Shown here: piece after piece, positions 1 to 8,639 of the stretch
How positions within the stretch are numbered: the first letter of the stretch is position 1
Layout of the letters: each line of letters starts with the position of its first letter
Origin: a bacterium
GTDB taxonomy: Bacteria; Patescibacteriota; Patescibacteriia; UBA9934; GWF2-40-263
Reading direction: 5' to 3'
Length of the DNA: 39,609 nucleotides
Assembly: GCA_020051955.1 (NCBI GenBank)
Contig: JAGVQB010000047.1
Span: forward strand, 1 to 39,609
Notes under the pieces: model-generated
Seen by the model: the letters and a program-made list of their open reading frames with translations, nothing else
Databases searched by the model: none
What the model was told of the DNA's origin: nothing
Program-made: the position numbers and the translations under genes

Positions 1-20
1 GCCGTAACCAGATATGCCGT

Positions 21-100
21 GTTATGTGATGTGCATGTTTTACTTTAATCCCGATAGCAATCGGGATTGCTCTAAAAAAGAATTTTAATTTTGTTTTTTG
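21..100 (+). repeat. Left copy of a long imperfect inverted repeat flanking the R-M module
   Basis: GTTATGTGAtgTGCATGTTTTACTTT + hairpin AATCCCGAT-AGCA-ATCGGGATT + GCTCTAAAAAAGAATTTtAATTTTGTTTTTT; its reverse complement recurs with few changes at 5910-5980. Confidence 0.85.
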
Positions 101-149
101 TTTTGGATTTTGGGCAGAGGGGTTAGGGGTGAATGCCCAAAATCCAAAA
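101..149. repeat. Perfect 15-bp stem-loop
   Basis: TTTTGGATTTTGGGC (101-115) / GCCCAAAATCCAAAA (135-149); loop agaggggttaggggtgaat. Confidence 0.85.
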
Positions 150-170
150 CTCCTTATTCTGTTTGAGGGA

Positions 171-205
171 GGGGCAAGAGGGGAACTAAAGGGGTGAATT
201 GCCCC
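171..205. repeat. Second stem-loop with a G-rich loop
   Basis: GGGGCAA (171-177) / TTGCCCC (199-205); loop gaggggaactaaaggggtgaa resembles the loop at 116-134. Confidence 0.7.
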
Positions 206-219
206 GACCGAAAACTTCC

Positions 220-2913
220 CTATCTGTTTTCAATTAACTGTTTTTCAAACACTTCTTCAAACTTTTCACGCAAAGTACTATTGACTTGTCCTTCGTTGAA
301 GAAAGGCAAACCAATCAAACGAAAATCCTTATTTTCTATCTTCAAATCAACTGTATGACTTTTTTCAATTTCAATCAAAAGTTTCTGTTTCCAACCTTCT
401 TTTGATTGCTCAAAAGTATTTTGCGCGTCCAAAAATTGATCACCTTTCGGCTCAACAAAAATCTGATACATAACTTCTTGCTTTGTCTTCTTCTCTGTCA
501 GAAACAAAACGAAATCTGGATAAAATGGCTCGCCGTTTTCATAGCTGTAAATTTTGAAAAACTGTTCATTGCGGAGTAAGGCAATGTCTTGATATTTTTT
601 CTTTAACTTTGTTATTGCCTCATCAATAAAGCGCAAAAATGATTCTTCCTCGCTCGTTCCCCGGATTTCGTTTTGAGCAAACCAATCCCGAGAAGAAAAA
701 TCAAAATCTCGCATATTTTGCGCTCGCGGACTTTCGCTATCTAATTGCAATACCTTGTCACTTTCAAATATTTTTTGGATCAAATGAGCTTTGAATTCCT
801 TTGTTCCGTAGTATTCCTTTTTCTCTTTGCCAGCGATTTCCAGCACTTTATCAATCACAAATCCGGCAATATTCAATTTTTCAATCTGCAAAAGATTTTC
901 AACCTGCTCGCTTGTGCCTTTCACCTTGATTTTTATTCCGCCAAGATATTTTTCATTTAAAATAAAATCTTTTGTGGATTCTATATTGCCGAATATCTTT
1001 TTTAGCTCATTAAATCGTCCGGCAGGCATTTTTGCCAAAGCGGTGCGGACAATATGTGTTCCCAAATCAGCAATTTTATAATCCCGAATTTCTATTTTTG
1101 CTTTTACTCCGGCGCCAGCCCCCGCAACAAACAAATCTTTTTCTATGGCTTCTCGCGTTGGTAGTTGAAAGATGTTTATTTCAGCATTGTGGTCAAATTC
1201 CGCTTTGGCGTCCGAGAGCGCAAAAACATCCTTTCCTAAATTTTCCTTGCGAGAATTTAAGAAAATATAACCTTTCTTCCAAAAATCACTGTTTTTAAAA
1301 TCACCTTTGATTTTGATCTCTTTTTGTACTGTTCGCGACGGCATAATACCTTCACGAACCAAAACACTTTCCAATTCTTGAATATAGCGAGGATTCGTTA
1401 CGCTGTGATAATAAAGCTGTTCCAAAATCCGAAGTTCGTTTTGTATGTCGGTATCAAATTTTCGCCTATATGCGTCCGTAAATTCGCCGAGCGTAAATGG
1501 ATAATATCTAGCGCCTCGTCCGATAAGTTGCGCCTCTTGCACAGTTGTTTTACCCGGTTTATTGCTTTTGGCGTCACGGCTGTTATACAAACGGACAATG
1601 TCAAAAAGATTTAAAACATCCCAACCCTCATTTAATTTTTCTGTTGCAAAAATAGCGCGGATTTCATTGTTTTGATCTTCCAACGAATTAAGTAAAATTT
1701 GTTTTTGCTCTAAATCTTTATCTTCATCAACCGTCAAGCATTTTTCCGGTGCAAAATCGCTTTTAATTTCTGCCACTAAATCCGCGAGAGTAATTTTTTG
1801 CTCATTGAAAAATTCAAATGCTTTTTGCAATGTCGCGTCTTTAATTGCCGTTTGCTGTTTTAGGTGTTTTTCGCCGAGTTCAGAAATAAGTTTGTGAAAA
1901 GAATCTTTGAAAATACTTGAAACGACAATTTGCGGATTATGTTCTTTTGATATTCCTTCTTTCGGAATACTTACTCTGTTAGCTTTGAACATAACCACGG
2001 GCTTTAGTGCGATTTTATACTTTTCTGCCACCTTACGGCGATATTGTGAAATAATCACCGCCGAAAGCGCGCGTTCCATAATCGGCGCGTTTATTTGTAA
2101 AGTTCGCACATCTTTTGAAAACCCGTCCAAGCGATATTCTTTCAGATCATAGCGATAAATTGCTTTGTCTTTATACTTTTCCAAAATTTCCGGATATTCC
2201 TGCTCCAAACGAGCCGTCGCCGTAAATTCCAAAAGCACATTATCCTTTTGGCTGTTGGCGTTCAAAATCCGCATCACTGTATTTTCCCAATTGCGTCGGT
2301 CTTCTTCTTCGGTTTTGCTTATCTTGGCATTTGTTTCCGCGGATAGATTATGCGCTTCATCCGCAATCAAAACAATTTTCTTGTCCTCAAAATCTTCATA
2401 AGTCAAAACATTTTCGCGAGCGAAATTAAAGCGAGAATGCAAAAGCGCAGTCGTGGAAAAGATAATATTTATATCGTCGTCATTTACTCCTTCAAAATTA
2501 TCCACCTCTTTGATTTTTATTTCCTGTCCGCCAAGTGAAATTTTATCGGCAAATAAATACTTTTTAGAATTCGGATCAAGAAAATTGGCCTTGGTCTTTT
2601 GGATAATGTTGCCAAGGCGAGTAAAAAAAATGAAATTGCGGTATCCCTTTTGATAAAAATACAAAAAATTGGCGGACATGATGAGCGTCTTGCCCGAGCC
2701 GGTCGCCATATTAAACATCAAATGAATCGGTTTTTGTTTTTGGTGGTATTCCTCAACATAATAATAAAAACGCCCCAGCGCTTCTTTTTGGTATTCGCGC
2801 GCCGGAAAAGCCGGATTTAGATTTTTCAAAATATCCGTTTTTTCCGTCGCCTTGTTTTTGAAAACATCAGCACCGGCAAAGTTTTTATATGAGTTAAATT
2901 CGTCGTATAACAT
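220..2913 (-). CDS. res: Type III restriction endonuclease subunit Res (DEAD-like helicase)
   Basis: 897 aa; Walker A MATGSGKT, DEAHN box, helicase motif QLIGRGAR, C-terminal YPDFVLFL...FVEPKGDQF nuclease-like motif; directly downstream of mod. Confidence 0.92.
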   Translation of the reverse strand: MLYDEFNSYKNFAGADVFKNKATEKTDILKNLNPAFPAREYQKEALGRFYYYVEEYHQKQKPIHLMFNMATGSGKTLIMSANFLYFYQKGYRNFIFFTRLGNIIQKTKANFLDPNSKKYLFADKISLGGQEIKIKEVDNFEGVNDDDINIIFSTTALLHSRFNFARENVLTYEDFEDKKIVLIADEAHNLSAETNAKISKTEEEDRRNWENTVMRILNANSQKDNVLLEFTATARLEQEYPEILEKYKDKAIYRYDLKEYRLDGFSKDVRTLQINAPIMERALSAVIISQYRRKVAEKYKIALKPVVMFKANRVSIPKEGISKEHNPQIVVSSIFKDSFHKLISELGEKHLKQQTAIKDATLQKAFEFFNEQKITLADLVAEIKSDFAPEKCLTVDEDKDLEQKQILLNSLEDQNNEIRAIFATEKLNEGWDVLNLFDIVRLYNSRDAKSNKPGKTTVQEAQLIGRGARYYPFTLGEFTDAYRRKFDTDIQNELRILEQLYYHSVTNPRYIQELESVLVREGIMPSRTVQKEIKIKGDFKNSDFWKKGYIFLNSRKENLGKDVFALSDAKAEFDHNAEINIFQLPTREAIEKDLFVAGAGAGVKAKIEIRDYKIADLGTHIVRTALAKMPAGRFNELKKIFGNIESTKDFILNEKYLGGIKIKVKGTSEQVENLLQIEKLNIAGFVIDKVLEIAGKEKKEYYGTKEFKAHLIQKIFESDKVLQLDSESPRAQNMRDFDFSSRDWFAQNEIRGTSEEESFLRFIDEAITKLKKKYQDIALLRNEQFFKIYSYENGEPFYPDFVLFLTEKKTKQEVMYQIFVEPKGDQFLDAQNTFEQSKEGWKQKLLIEIEKSHTVDLKIENKDFRLIGLPFFNEGQVNSTLREKFEEVFEKQLIENR

Positions 2914-2914
2914 A

Positions 2915-3955
2915 TTATTCTTTTAATAAGCTCAAAAATGTCTGTATTCTTCCAAATAATTCATCGAAGGTTATGATTTCAACCTCTTTAGAGAAAGACC
3001 GATACAATTCAAAAGATTTTTTCTCATCATTGTTTTGTAAGTTTTTTATTTTACCAATAACTAAAATACATTTGGCATTATGTAAAAATTTTCCATTATT
3101 ATCACCATGGGTATTTATATAGATTTTTCTTTGATTTAAAACTTGATTTATTCCGCCGGTCAATTCGTCGCTCATACTAAAAATAACATTGTCTTTTCCG
3201 TCCTCGTCTCCGCGATATTTACTGCCAACAATTTTTGTTTCTGGTGTTTTTATTTCAATAAAAGCTAAATTACCCGTAAGATCATTTTTATACAATAAAT
3301 CACCTTTTACGCCCCCCTTATCGTCGTCTTCTTTCCCTCCACAATAAAATTTTTTTCCTATCAATATGAATGGACAAGAAAATATTTGAGATAATATCCA
3401 TGTATGATTCTGGAATAACTGTTGCCAAAATTCCTCGTTATTATTACCTATGTTGTCATTCCAATTTTTTATGATGTCTTCTAAACGCGCAACACTAACC
3501 AAGGAATCAATATTTTTTAGCTTATTTTGATTTAAGTGTTTGATAAATGAAAAATCAATTTCTTCCGGATTATCAATAATTACTTTTTTCTTTTCAATCT
3601 TTTGTCCGATTGCATGATATTGTGCATTAAGAAATTCTGTTAATTTTTTAACAGCTTCTCCATTACCAGCATCGATTTTCATCGACTGAAAATCGCCATG
3701 AAAATGATCCTCTGCTTCATCAACTACAGCCTCCCATGCGTCAGTGGTCTTTTTTCTTTTATATTTGTTTAATTTCAAATCAAAATGGTGAATTGTTCCG
3801 TCTTTCTTGGGAATATGAAAAGCATGAGCGATTATTGTAGTAAAATCTGTTTTATAAATTACTTGTCTTGAAACACCAAAACCTCTTGATTTAGCGTCAA
3901 TAGAAATTGCCTCAATTTCATCGTTTAGTTTTACATCAAAATTATTTTGATCCAT
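2915..3955 (-). CDS. Shedu/DUF4263-like PD-(D/E)XK nuclease-domain protein
   Basis: 346 aa; C-terminal GDLLYKNDLTGNLAFIEIKTP (D...ExK) preceded by EEFWQQLFQNHTWILSQIF, typical of DUF4263; overlaps mod by 14 nt. Confidence 0.75.
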   Translation of the reverse strand: MDQNNFDVKLNDEIEAISIDAKSRGFGVSRQVIYKTDFTTIIAHAFHIPKKDGTIHHFDLKLNKYKRKKTTDAWEAVVDEAEDHFHGDFQSMKIDAGNGEAVKKLTEFLNAQYHAIGQKIEKKKVIIDNPEEIDFSFIKHLNQNKLKNIDSLVSVARLEDIIKNWNDNIGNNNEEFWQQLFQNHTWILSQIFSCPFILIGKKFYCGGKEDDDKGGVKGDLLYKNDLTGNLAFIEIKTPETKIVGSKYRGDEDGKDNVIFSMSDELTGGINQVLNQRKIYINTHGDNNGKFLHNAKCILVIGKIKNLQNNDEKKSFELYRSFSKEVEIITFDELFGRIQTFLSLLKE

Positions 3956-5798
3956 AAAAATTCTCGTTTAACTCTTTGTCTTTCTTACTTACTCCGTACT
4001 CTTTGTCTTCAATCTCGCTCAAATTGACATAAAGCTGATTTTTATCCAAACATGCAATCAAAAACTTTTTTTGATCGGCAATACTCAAATCCTCAAAATC
4101 TTTGGCGTTGGCGACAATCATTTCCGGCTTTACTTTATAGCTCAAAAATGCGGTTTCTTTCATTTCGTCCCAAAGTTTAGCGAGTTCTTTTCCTGTTTTT
4201 GTATCGCGAATATTTTCTATCCATTCCTCGTTCCATTTAGCGAGTTCCATATAAACAAAATCCCCGCCACCTTTCCAATTTACATCTTTTGAAATTCCAC
4301 CCTGATCGCCAGCGATAACCTCTTTCAATCTCGCTTCCGGCAGATCATGAATGTAATCCATTTGCTCAATACCGATATATTGCCGACCTGTCTTGTGTGC
4401 GGTCGCTAATGTAGTGCCCGTACCCGCAAAAAAATCTAACACCAAATCGTTATTGTCTATTGTTAAATCAAAAATTCTTTGTAAAAGTTTTTCTGGCTTT
4501 TGTCCGGAGAATCCCGTGTCTTCACTTTTACTCCTATTCATGTTTCCGATATCTCCCCACAAGTTATCTATCTGTTTTCCAATTTTCAGTCTTTCATTCA
4601 GATAATATTTTTCTCTAATAGTTTTATCGGTAATATATAATCTTCCTTCCTTTTCTTTCGCTTTTAATTTTTCTTTCGTCATTCTCCATCCTTTTGCTGG
4701 ACATTTCCAAATCCTTCCCTTGTTGTCTTTATAATCGTAAGTTGTTTGCGGACCAGGACCACCTGTTTTTTGCAGACTAACGGTTGTGTACTTACCTTTT
4801 CCGTCATTATCGTCCTTATTAAACGAAGCTATATCGATCTCGGTTAATTCTTTTGTAATGTTATTTATTCCGGAACTTGGATTTTTTGAGTAAAACAAAA
4901 TTGTATCAATATTCCAAGGTAAATTTTTACTTATAGTTTTACCCGCATATGTTCTATGCCAGTATATTGAATTTCTATAATTATCTCTTCCAAAAATATC
5001 ATCTAACAAAACTTTCAGATATGCTTGTTCGCTATCGTCGCATTGCACAAAAATAAAACCATCATCCCTCAATAAAGTTTTTGCAACTTCTAATCTATTC
5101 TTCATAAATACCAACCACGAGGAGTGATTGAAAGAATCGTTATAATTAAAACCATCGTTTCCCGTATTATATGGCGGGTCAATGTAAATCAATTTTACTT
5201 TTCCGGAGAATTCTTTTTTGAGCGAGGCGAGGGCGAGTAAGTTATTGCCTTTAATAATCAAATTATCTTTGATCGTTCCTTTTTCATCGCGATTGAAGCC
5301 GTCCAGTTTGTGTTCGCCTTTTTTGTCTATCCGCTTAAAATTGGTAAAAACTTTGGCGTCTAGCAAGCGATTGATGTCGTCCGGCGCCAACGTTTCGTTA
5401 TAAAAAATCTCGTCTCTTTTTTGGTCTTCCTTGGTCATTCCGCCTTCCAAAACACAATCTTTATATGGCCAAGTTAAAACAATTTCTTTGTTTTCGCTCA
5501 CATATTCATCGCCAGCAGTTAAGCCGATTTTGTTCTTAAAAGCGGTATAAGAATCCGGCAGAAATTGTTTATTGGAAACAAAACGGATAAATTTCTCTTT
5601 ATCAAAAATCAACGTCTTTTCTACTTCAAAAAAGAAGTGTTGCTTGATCGCTTTTTCGGAAAGCAAAAGTTTTATAAGTTCAGGGTCATTTTTTCGTGCC
5701 AATTCCTGTGTTTGGTTTTTTAAAAGTACGCCGTCTTGCGAAACAAGGCGTTCGTCTTTTTTTAATAAATCTGTTAACTGTTCAAATATGTTTTTCAT
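3942..5798 (-). CDS. mod: Type III R-M site-specific DNA-methyltransferase (adenine-N6) Mod
   Basis: 618 aa; DPPYNTGNDGFNYNDSF catalytic motif, LDFFAGTGTTLATA SAM motif. Confidence 0.93.
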   Translation of the reverse strand: MKNIFEQLTDLLKKDERLVSQDGVLLKNQTQELARKNDPELIKLLLSEKAIKQHFFFEVEKTLIFDKEKFIRFVSNKQFLPDSYTAFKNKIGLTAGDEYVSENKEIVLTWPYKDCVLEGGMTKEDQKRDEIFYNETLAPDDINRLLDAKVFTNFKRIDKKGEHKLDGFNRDEKGTIKDNLIIKGNNLLALASLKKEFSGKVKLIYIDPPYNTGNDGFNYNDSFNHSSWLVFMKNRLEVAKTLLRDDGFIFVQCDDSEQAYLKVLLDDIFGRDNYRNSIYWHRTYAGKTISKNLPWNIDTILFYSKNPSSGINNITKELTEIDIASFNKDDNDGKGKYTTVSLQKTGGPGPQTTYDYKDNKGRIWKCPAKGWRMTKEKLKAKEKEGRLYITDKTIREKYYLNERLKIGKQIDNLWGDIGNMNRSKSEDTGFSGQKPEKLLQRIFDLTIDNNDLVLDFFAGTGTTLATAHKTGRQYIGIEQMDYIHDLPEARLKEVIAGDQGGISKDVNWKGGGDFVYMELAKWNEEWIENIRDTKTGKELAKLWDEMKETAFLSYKVKPEMIVANAKDFEDLSIADQKKFLIACLDKNQLYVNLSEIEDKEYGVSKKDKELNENFYGSK

Positions 5799-5909
5799 AG
5801 TTTTTAGTTTCGTAAATCAAGTTATTAATATTGTATTCGTTTTCCCCTTATAAATAAATCGTTTTCGTAGCGGAGCGGAGAAAACACCTTATACCCCTTT
5901 CTAATAAAT

Positions 5910-5980
5910 AAAAAACAAAATTCAAATTCTTTTTTAGAGCTGGGCGATAGCCCAAAAGTAAAACATGCATTTCACATAAC
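5910..5980 (-). repeat. Right copy of the long imperfect inverted repeat
   Basis: Minus strand: GTTATGTGAaaTGCATGTTTTACTTT + TGGGC-TATC-GCCCA hairpin + GCTCTAAAAAAGAATTTgAATTTTGTTTTTT. Confidence 0.85.
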
Positions 5981-6004
5981 TGGTTTTTATACGAACTGTT
6001 TTCG

Positions 6005-6031
6005 GATACACACACGTATTCGTTGTGTATC
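6005..6031. repeat. Hairpin just outside the right inverted repeat
   Basis: GATACACA-c-ACG-TATT-CGT-TGTGTATC: 8-bp plus 3-bp stems with one bulged base. Confidence 0.75.
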
Positions 6032-6092
6032 TGATGTGGACAGTTTAGCATTGACAGAAGTTAAAAAACAAGTAAATATTAATAGCAGAAAT

Positions 6093-6128
6093 AACCTCCC
6101 CTCTATCTTAAGAGCTGGGAGGTTTTTG
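6093..6128 (+). terminator. Intrinsic-terminator-like hairpin upstream of the recombinase
   Basis: AACCTCCC (6093-6100) / GGGAGGTT (6117-6124) followed by a T-run. Confidence 0.6.
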
Positions 6129-6155
6129 TTTAATTCACTTTAGTTACTAATTTTT

Positions 6156-6992
6156 ATGGCAAATATTCAATTTCATAATTTGGATCAAGCGTTTCTGGAA
6201 CTCGAGAGGGTTCTCACTCTTAGAAACTATAGTCGTGCAACCTGTAAAAGCTACAGAGGATGTCTTTTGCGTTTCCTGCAGACGCATCCAGATGAGATGA
6301 ACAAACCAAATAAAACGTCGATTGAGAATTTTCTGCTTGATCTGTATGGAAAAAATTCTTCTGCGCAGACAGTGACATCATACCTACAAGCGATTCAGTT
6401 CTATTACCGTGAGGTAATCGGTGTGAATATTGACCTGCAGATCAAAACACCCAGGCGGCCATCTCGGCTTCCTGTTACATTGAGCCACAAGGAAATTGAA
6501 AGGATTCTATCAAACGTTTCGAACGATAAGCACCGCACTATGATTGCGCTTGCGTACGGATCGGGACTTCGCGTGTCTGAACTTACAGATTTGCGCGCGG
6601 GAAGCATAGATTTTGACGAAGGCGTCATATATGTCTATCAGGGGAAAGGTAAAAAGGATCGAATCACGCTTTTGCCGCAGGTAATCATTAAGGAGTTGCG
6701 AAAAAGTACAGCAGGCAAATGTCCGAACGACTATCTATTTGAGAGTGAACGTGGAGGCAGACTCTCATCACGCTCGATACAAAAAGTATTTTCACACTCT
6801 TTAAAAGTTTCGGAAATAAAAAAGCCAGCGACCTTTCATTCACTTCGGCATAGTTTTGCAACGCATATTCTCGAACAGGGAACGGATTTGCGATTTATTC
6901 AAAAACTTCTTGGACACTCGAATATTCGAACGACACAACGCTATACACACGTCTCGACCGCATCACTTCGTGCGATTCAGAGCCCGCTATGA
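6156..6992 (+). CDS. Xer-like tyrosine recombinase/integrase
   Basis: 278 aa; N-terminal SAM-like core-binding region; catalytic pattern R (GSGLRVSEL), HSLRHSFATH, LLGHSNIRTTQRYTHV. Confidence 0.9.
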   Translation: MANIQFHNLDQAFLELERVLTLRNYSRATCKSYRGCLLRFLQTHPDEMNKPNKTSIENFLLDLYGKNSSAQTVTSYLQAIQFYYREVIGVNIDLQIKTPRRPSRLPVTLSHKEIERILSNVSNDKHRTMIALAYGSGLRVSELTDLRAGSIDFDEGVIYVYQGKGKKDRITLLPQVIIKELRKSTAGKCPNDYLFESERGGRLSSRSIQKVFSHSLKVSEIKKPATFHSLRHSFATHILEQGTDLRFIQKLLGHSNIRTTQRYTHVSTASLRAIQSPL

Positions 6993-7202
6993 TGTCATTA
7001 GCGGTTGTCTCCGTTAGTTACATAACAACCCTGACCCCTCCATGCGGGATAACCACCCCCGACCCCTCCTTAAAAAGATTTCTATTACATCTTCTCTTCT
7101 CTCCACTTCCCAACCTCGATAACCTTGATTCCCTCGCAAACCTTGTAGCTTCTGTACCAATATATTTTCATTCCCCCACAATTTTGATAGGATGATCCTA
7201 CT

Positions 7203-8639
7203 GTGAGCATTGATGTTGCAAGAAATACAGCATTTCTAACAACAGCTTCCGTTGGGCAAAAGATAATAGCTTTTGTCTATTTTTTGTTTCTCGCGCGAGT
7301 GATGATGCCAGAGGCGACTGGTCAATATTTTTTGGCGGTTTCGATTACGGTCATTTTCACCGTGTTCGCGGACATGGGGATTACGCCTGTCATTATCCGC
7401 GAGGTGGCAAAACAGCCGTCTCGCGCTCGCGACCTTTTATCTCACGCCATTTCTCTCAAGATCCCGCTGATTATTTTTTCAATGTGCGGTGCGATATTCA
7501 CCGCGATGGCGCTTGGGTATGATCCGCTGATTGTAAAGTTGGTTGCTCTGGCGACTTTTGTTCTCGCGCTGGACACGACACATCTTTTGTTTTACGGAGT
7601 TCTGCGCGGCTTTCAACAGTTGAGATTTGAATCACTGGGTGTTTGTGTTGGCCAGCTTGCGACAGGAGTAATCGGTGGCCTGATACTCTGGCTACATCCA
7701 TCGCTAACTTTGCTTGTTGTAGCGCTCATATCAGGCTCGACAATGAACGTTCTTATTTCAAGCTCGAAGGTTGTAAAATTACTTGGCGCGCGCGCCCTAT
7801 TGCCGCGATGGCAACGTGCTGACACGAAGTGGATTATCAAAAGCGCTATCCCGTTCGCGCTCTCTTCAATTTTTGTTAAGGTCTATTCTTATGTTGATTC
7901 AATTTTGATTTCAAAATTCTTAGACGTAACAGCGGTCGGGATTTATAGTGTTGCGTATCGGTTCACTTACGCGTTTCAGTTTTTGCCACTCGCGTTTGTC
8001 GCGGCTTTGTACCCTGGCATGAGCGCTGTGGTAGGGAAGGACGAGGGGGCGCTCAAGCGAATATTTTTGCGGGGCATGTGGTACGTTGCGCTGTTGTGCG
8101 CGCCACTTGTGTTTGGCATTTGGGCTGTCGCGCCTGAAATGGTTCTGCTCGTGGGTGATGGCTATGCGAGCGCCGCACCAGTTCTTGGTGTGCTGGTTTT
8201 TGTCCTGATTCCAATTTTTTTGGATTTTCCAGTTGGCTCTCTTCTCAACGCGTCGGGTCATCAATCAGTGAAAACAGCAATCATGGGCGTTACGATGATA
8301 ATCAATGGCGCGCTGAATTGGATTCTTATTCCACGTCTTGGAATTATTGGAGCCGCGTACTCGGCGCTGGCGTGTTTTTCTTTTATGCTAATTGCAGGCT
8401 TGTGTTTTGTGCCGAGGATACTTCCGACCTTCCGATATTTTGTCTTGCTTAAATCGCTGTTCCCGATTTTTCTAAGCGGTGGGTTGATGCTGTTGGTTGT
8501 CGTGTATCTAAAACCGATCACTGGTTGGTATGCTGTTATTCCTGTTGGCGCCGTTGTGTATCTTGTATCCTTGTTTCTTACACGCGCGGTTAATCGTGAT
8601 GACATAGCCCTATTCCGCAAAAGTTTTAGACGTTTATGA
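7203..8639 (+). CDS. Flippase, polysaccharide transporter (Wzx/MATE-like family)
   Basis: 478 aa, multiple TM helices, N-terminal ARNTAFLTTASVGQKIIAFVYFLFLARVM typical of oligosaccharide flippases; GTG start. Confidence 0.85.
   Translation: MSIDVARNTAFLTTASVGQKIIAFVYFLFLARVMMPEATGQYFLAVSITVIFTVFADMGITPVIIREVAKQPSRARDLLSHAISLKIPLIIFSMCGAIFTAMALGYDPLIVKLVALATFVLALDTTHLLFYGVLRGFQQLRFESLGVCVGQLATGVIGGLILWLHPSLTLLVVALISGSTMNVLISSSKVVKLLGARALLPRWQRADTKWIIKSAIPFALSSIFVKVYSYVDSILISKFLDVTAVGIYSVAYRFTYAFQFLPLAFVAALYPGMSAVVGKDEGALKRIFLRGMWYVALLCAPLVFGIWAVAPEMVLLVGDGYASAAPVLGVLVFVLIPIFLDFPVGSLLNASGHQSVKTAIMGVTMIINGALNWILIPRLGIIGAAYSALACFSFMLIAGLCFVPRILPTFRYFVLLKSLFPIFLSGGLMLLVVVYLKPITGWYAVIPVGAVVYLVSLFLTRAVNRDDIALFRKSFRRL

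Noticed and set aside
5848-6051. 67-aa minus-strand ORF (MLNCPHQIHNEYVCVSENSSYK...)
   Set aside because: It runs through the hairpin and the right inverted repeat. The sequence is better explained as a structured repeat; no RBS or domain seen.
6156-6992. Calling the recombinase an integron integrase (IntI)
   Set aside because: The segment before the HSLRHSFATH motif is short and XerC/D-like; I do not see the extra domain typical of IntI. attC-like character of the nearby repeats is untested.
7029-7072. G-quadruplex on the minus strand
   Set aside because: The four G-runs require a long middle loop (about 17 nt containing a CCC run), so a stable quadruplex is doubtful.
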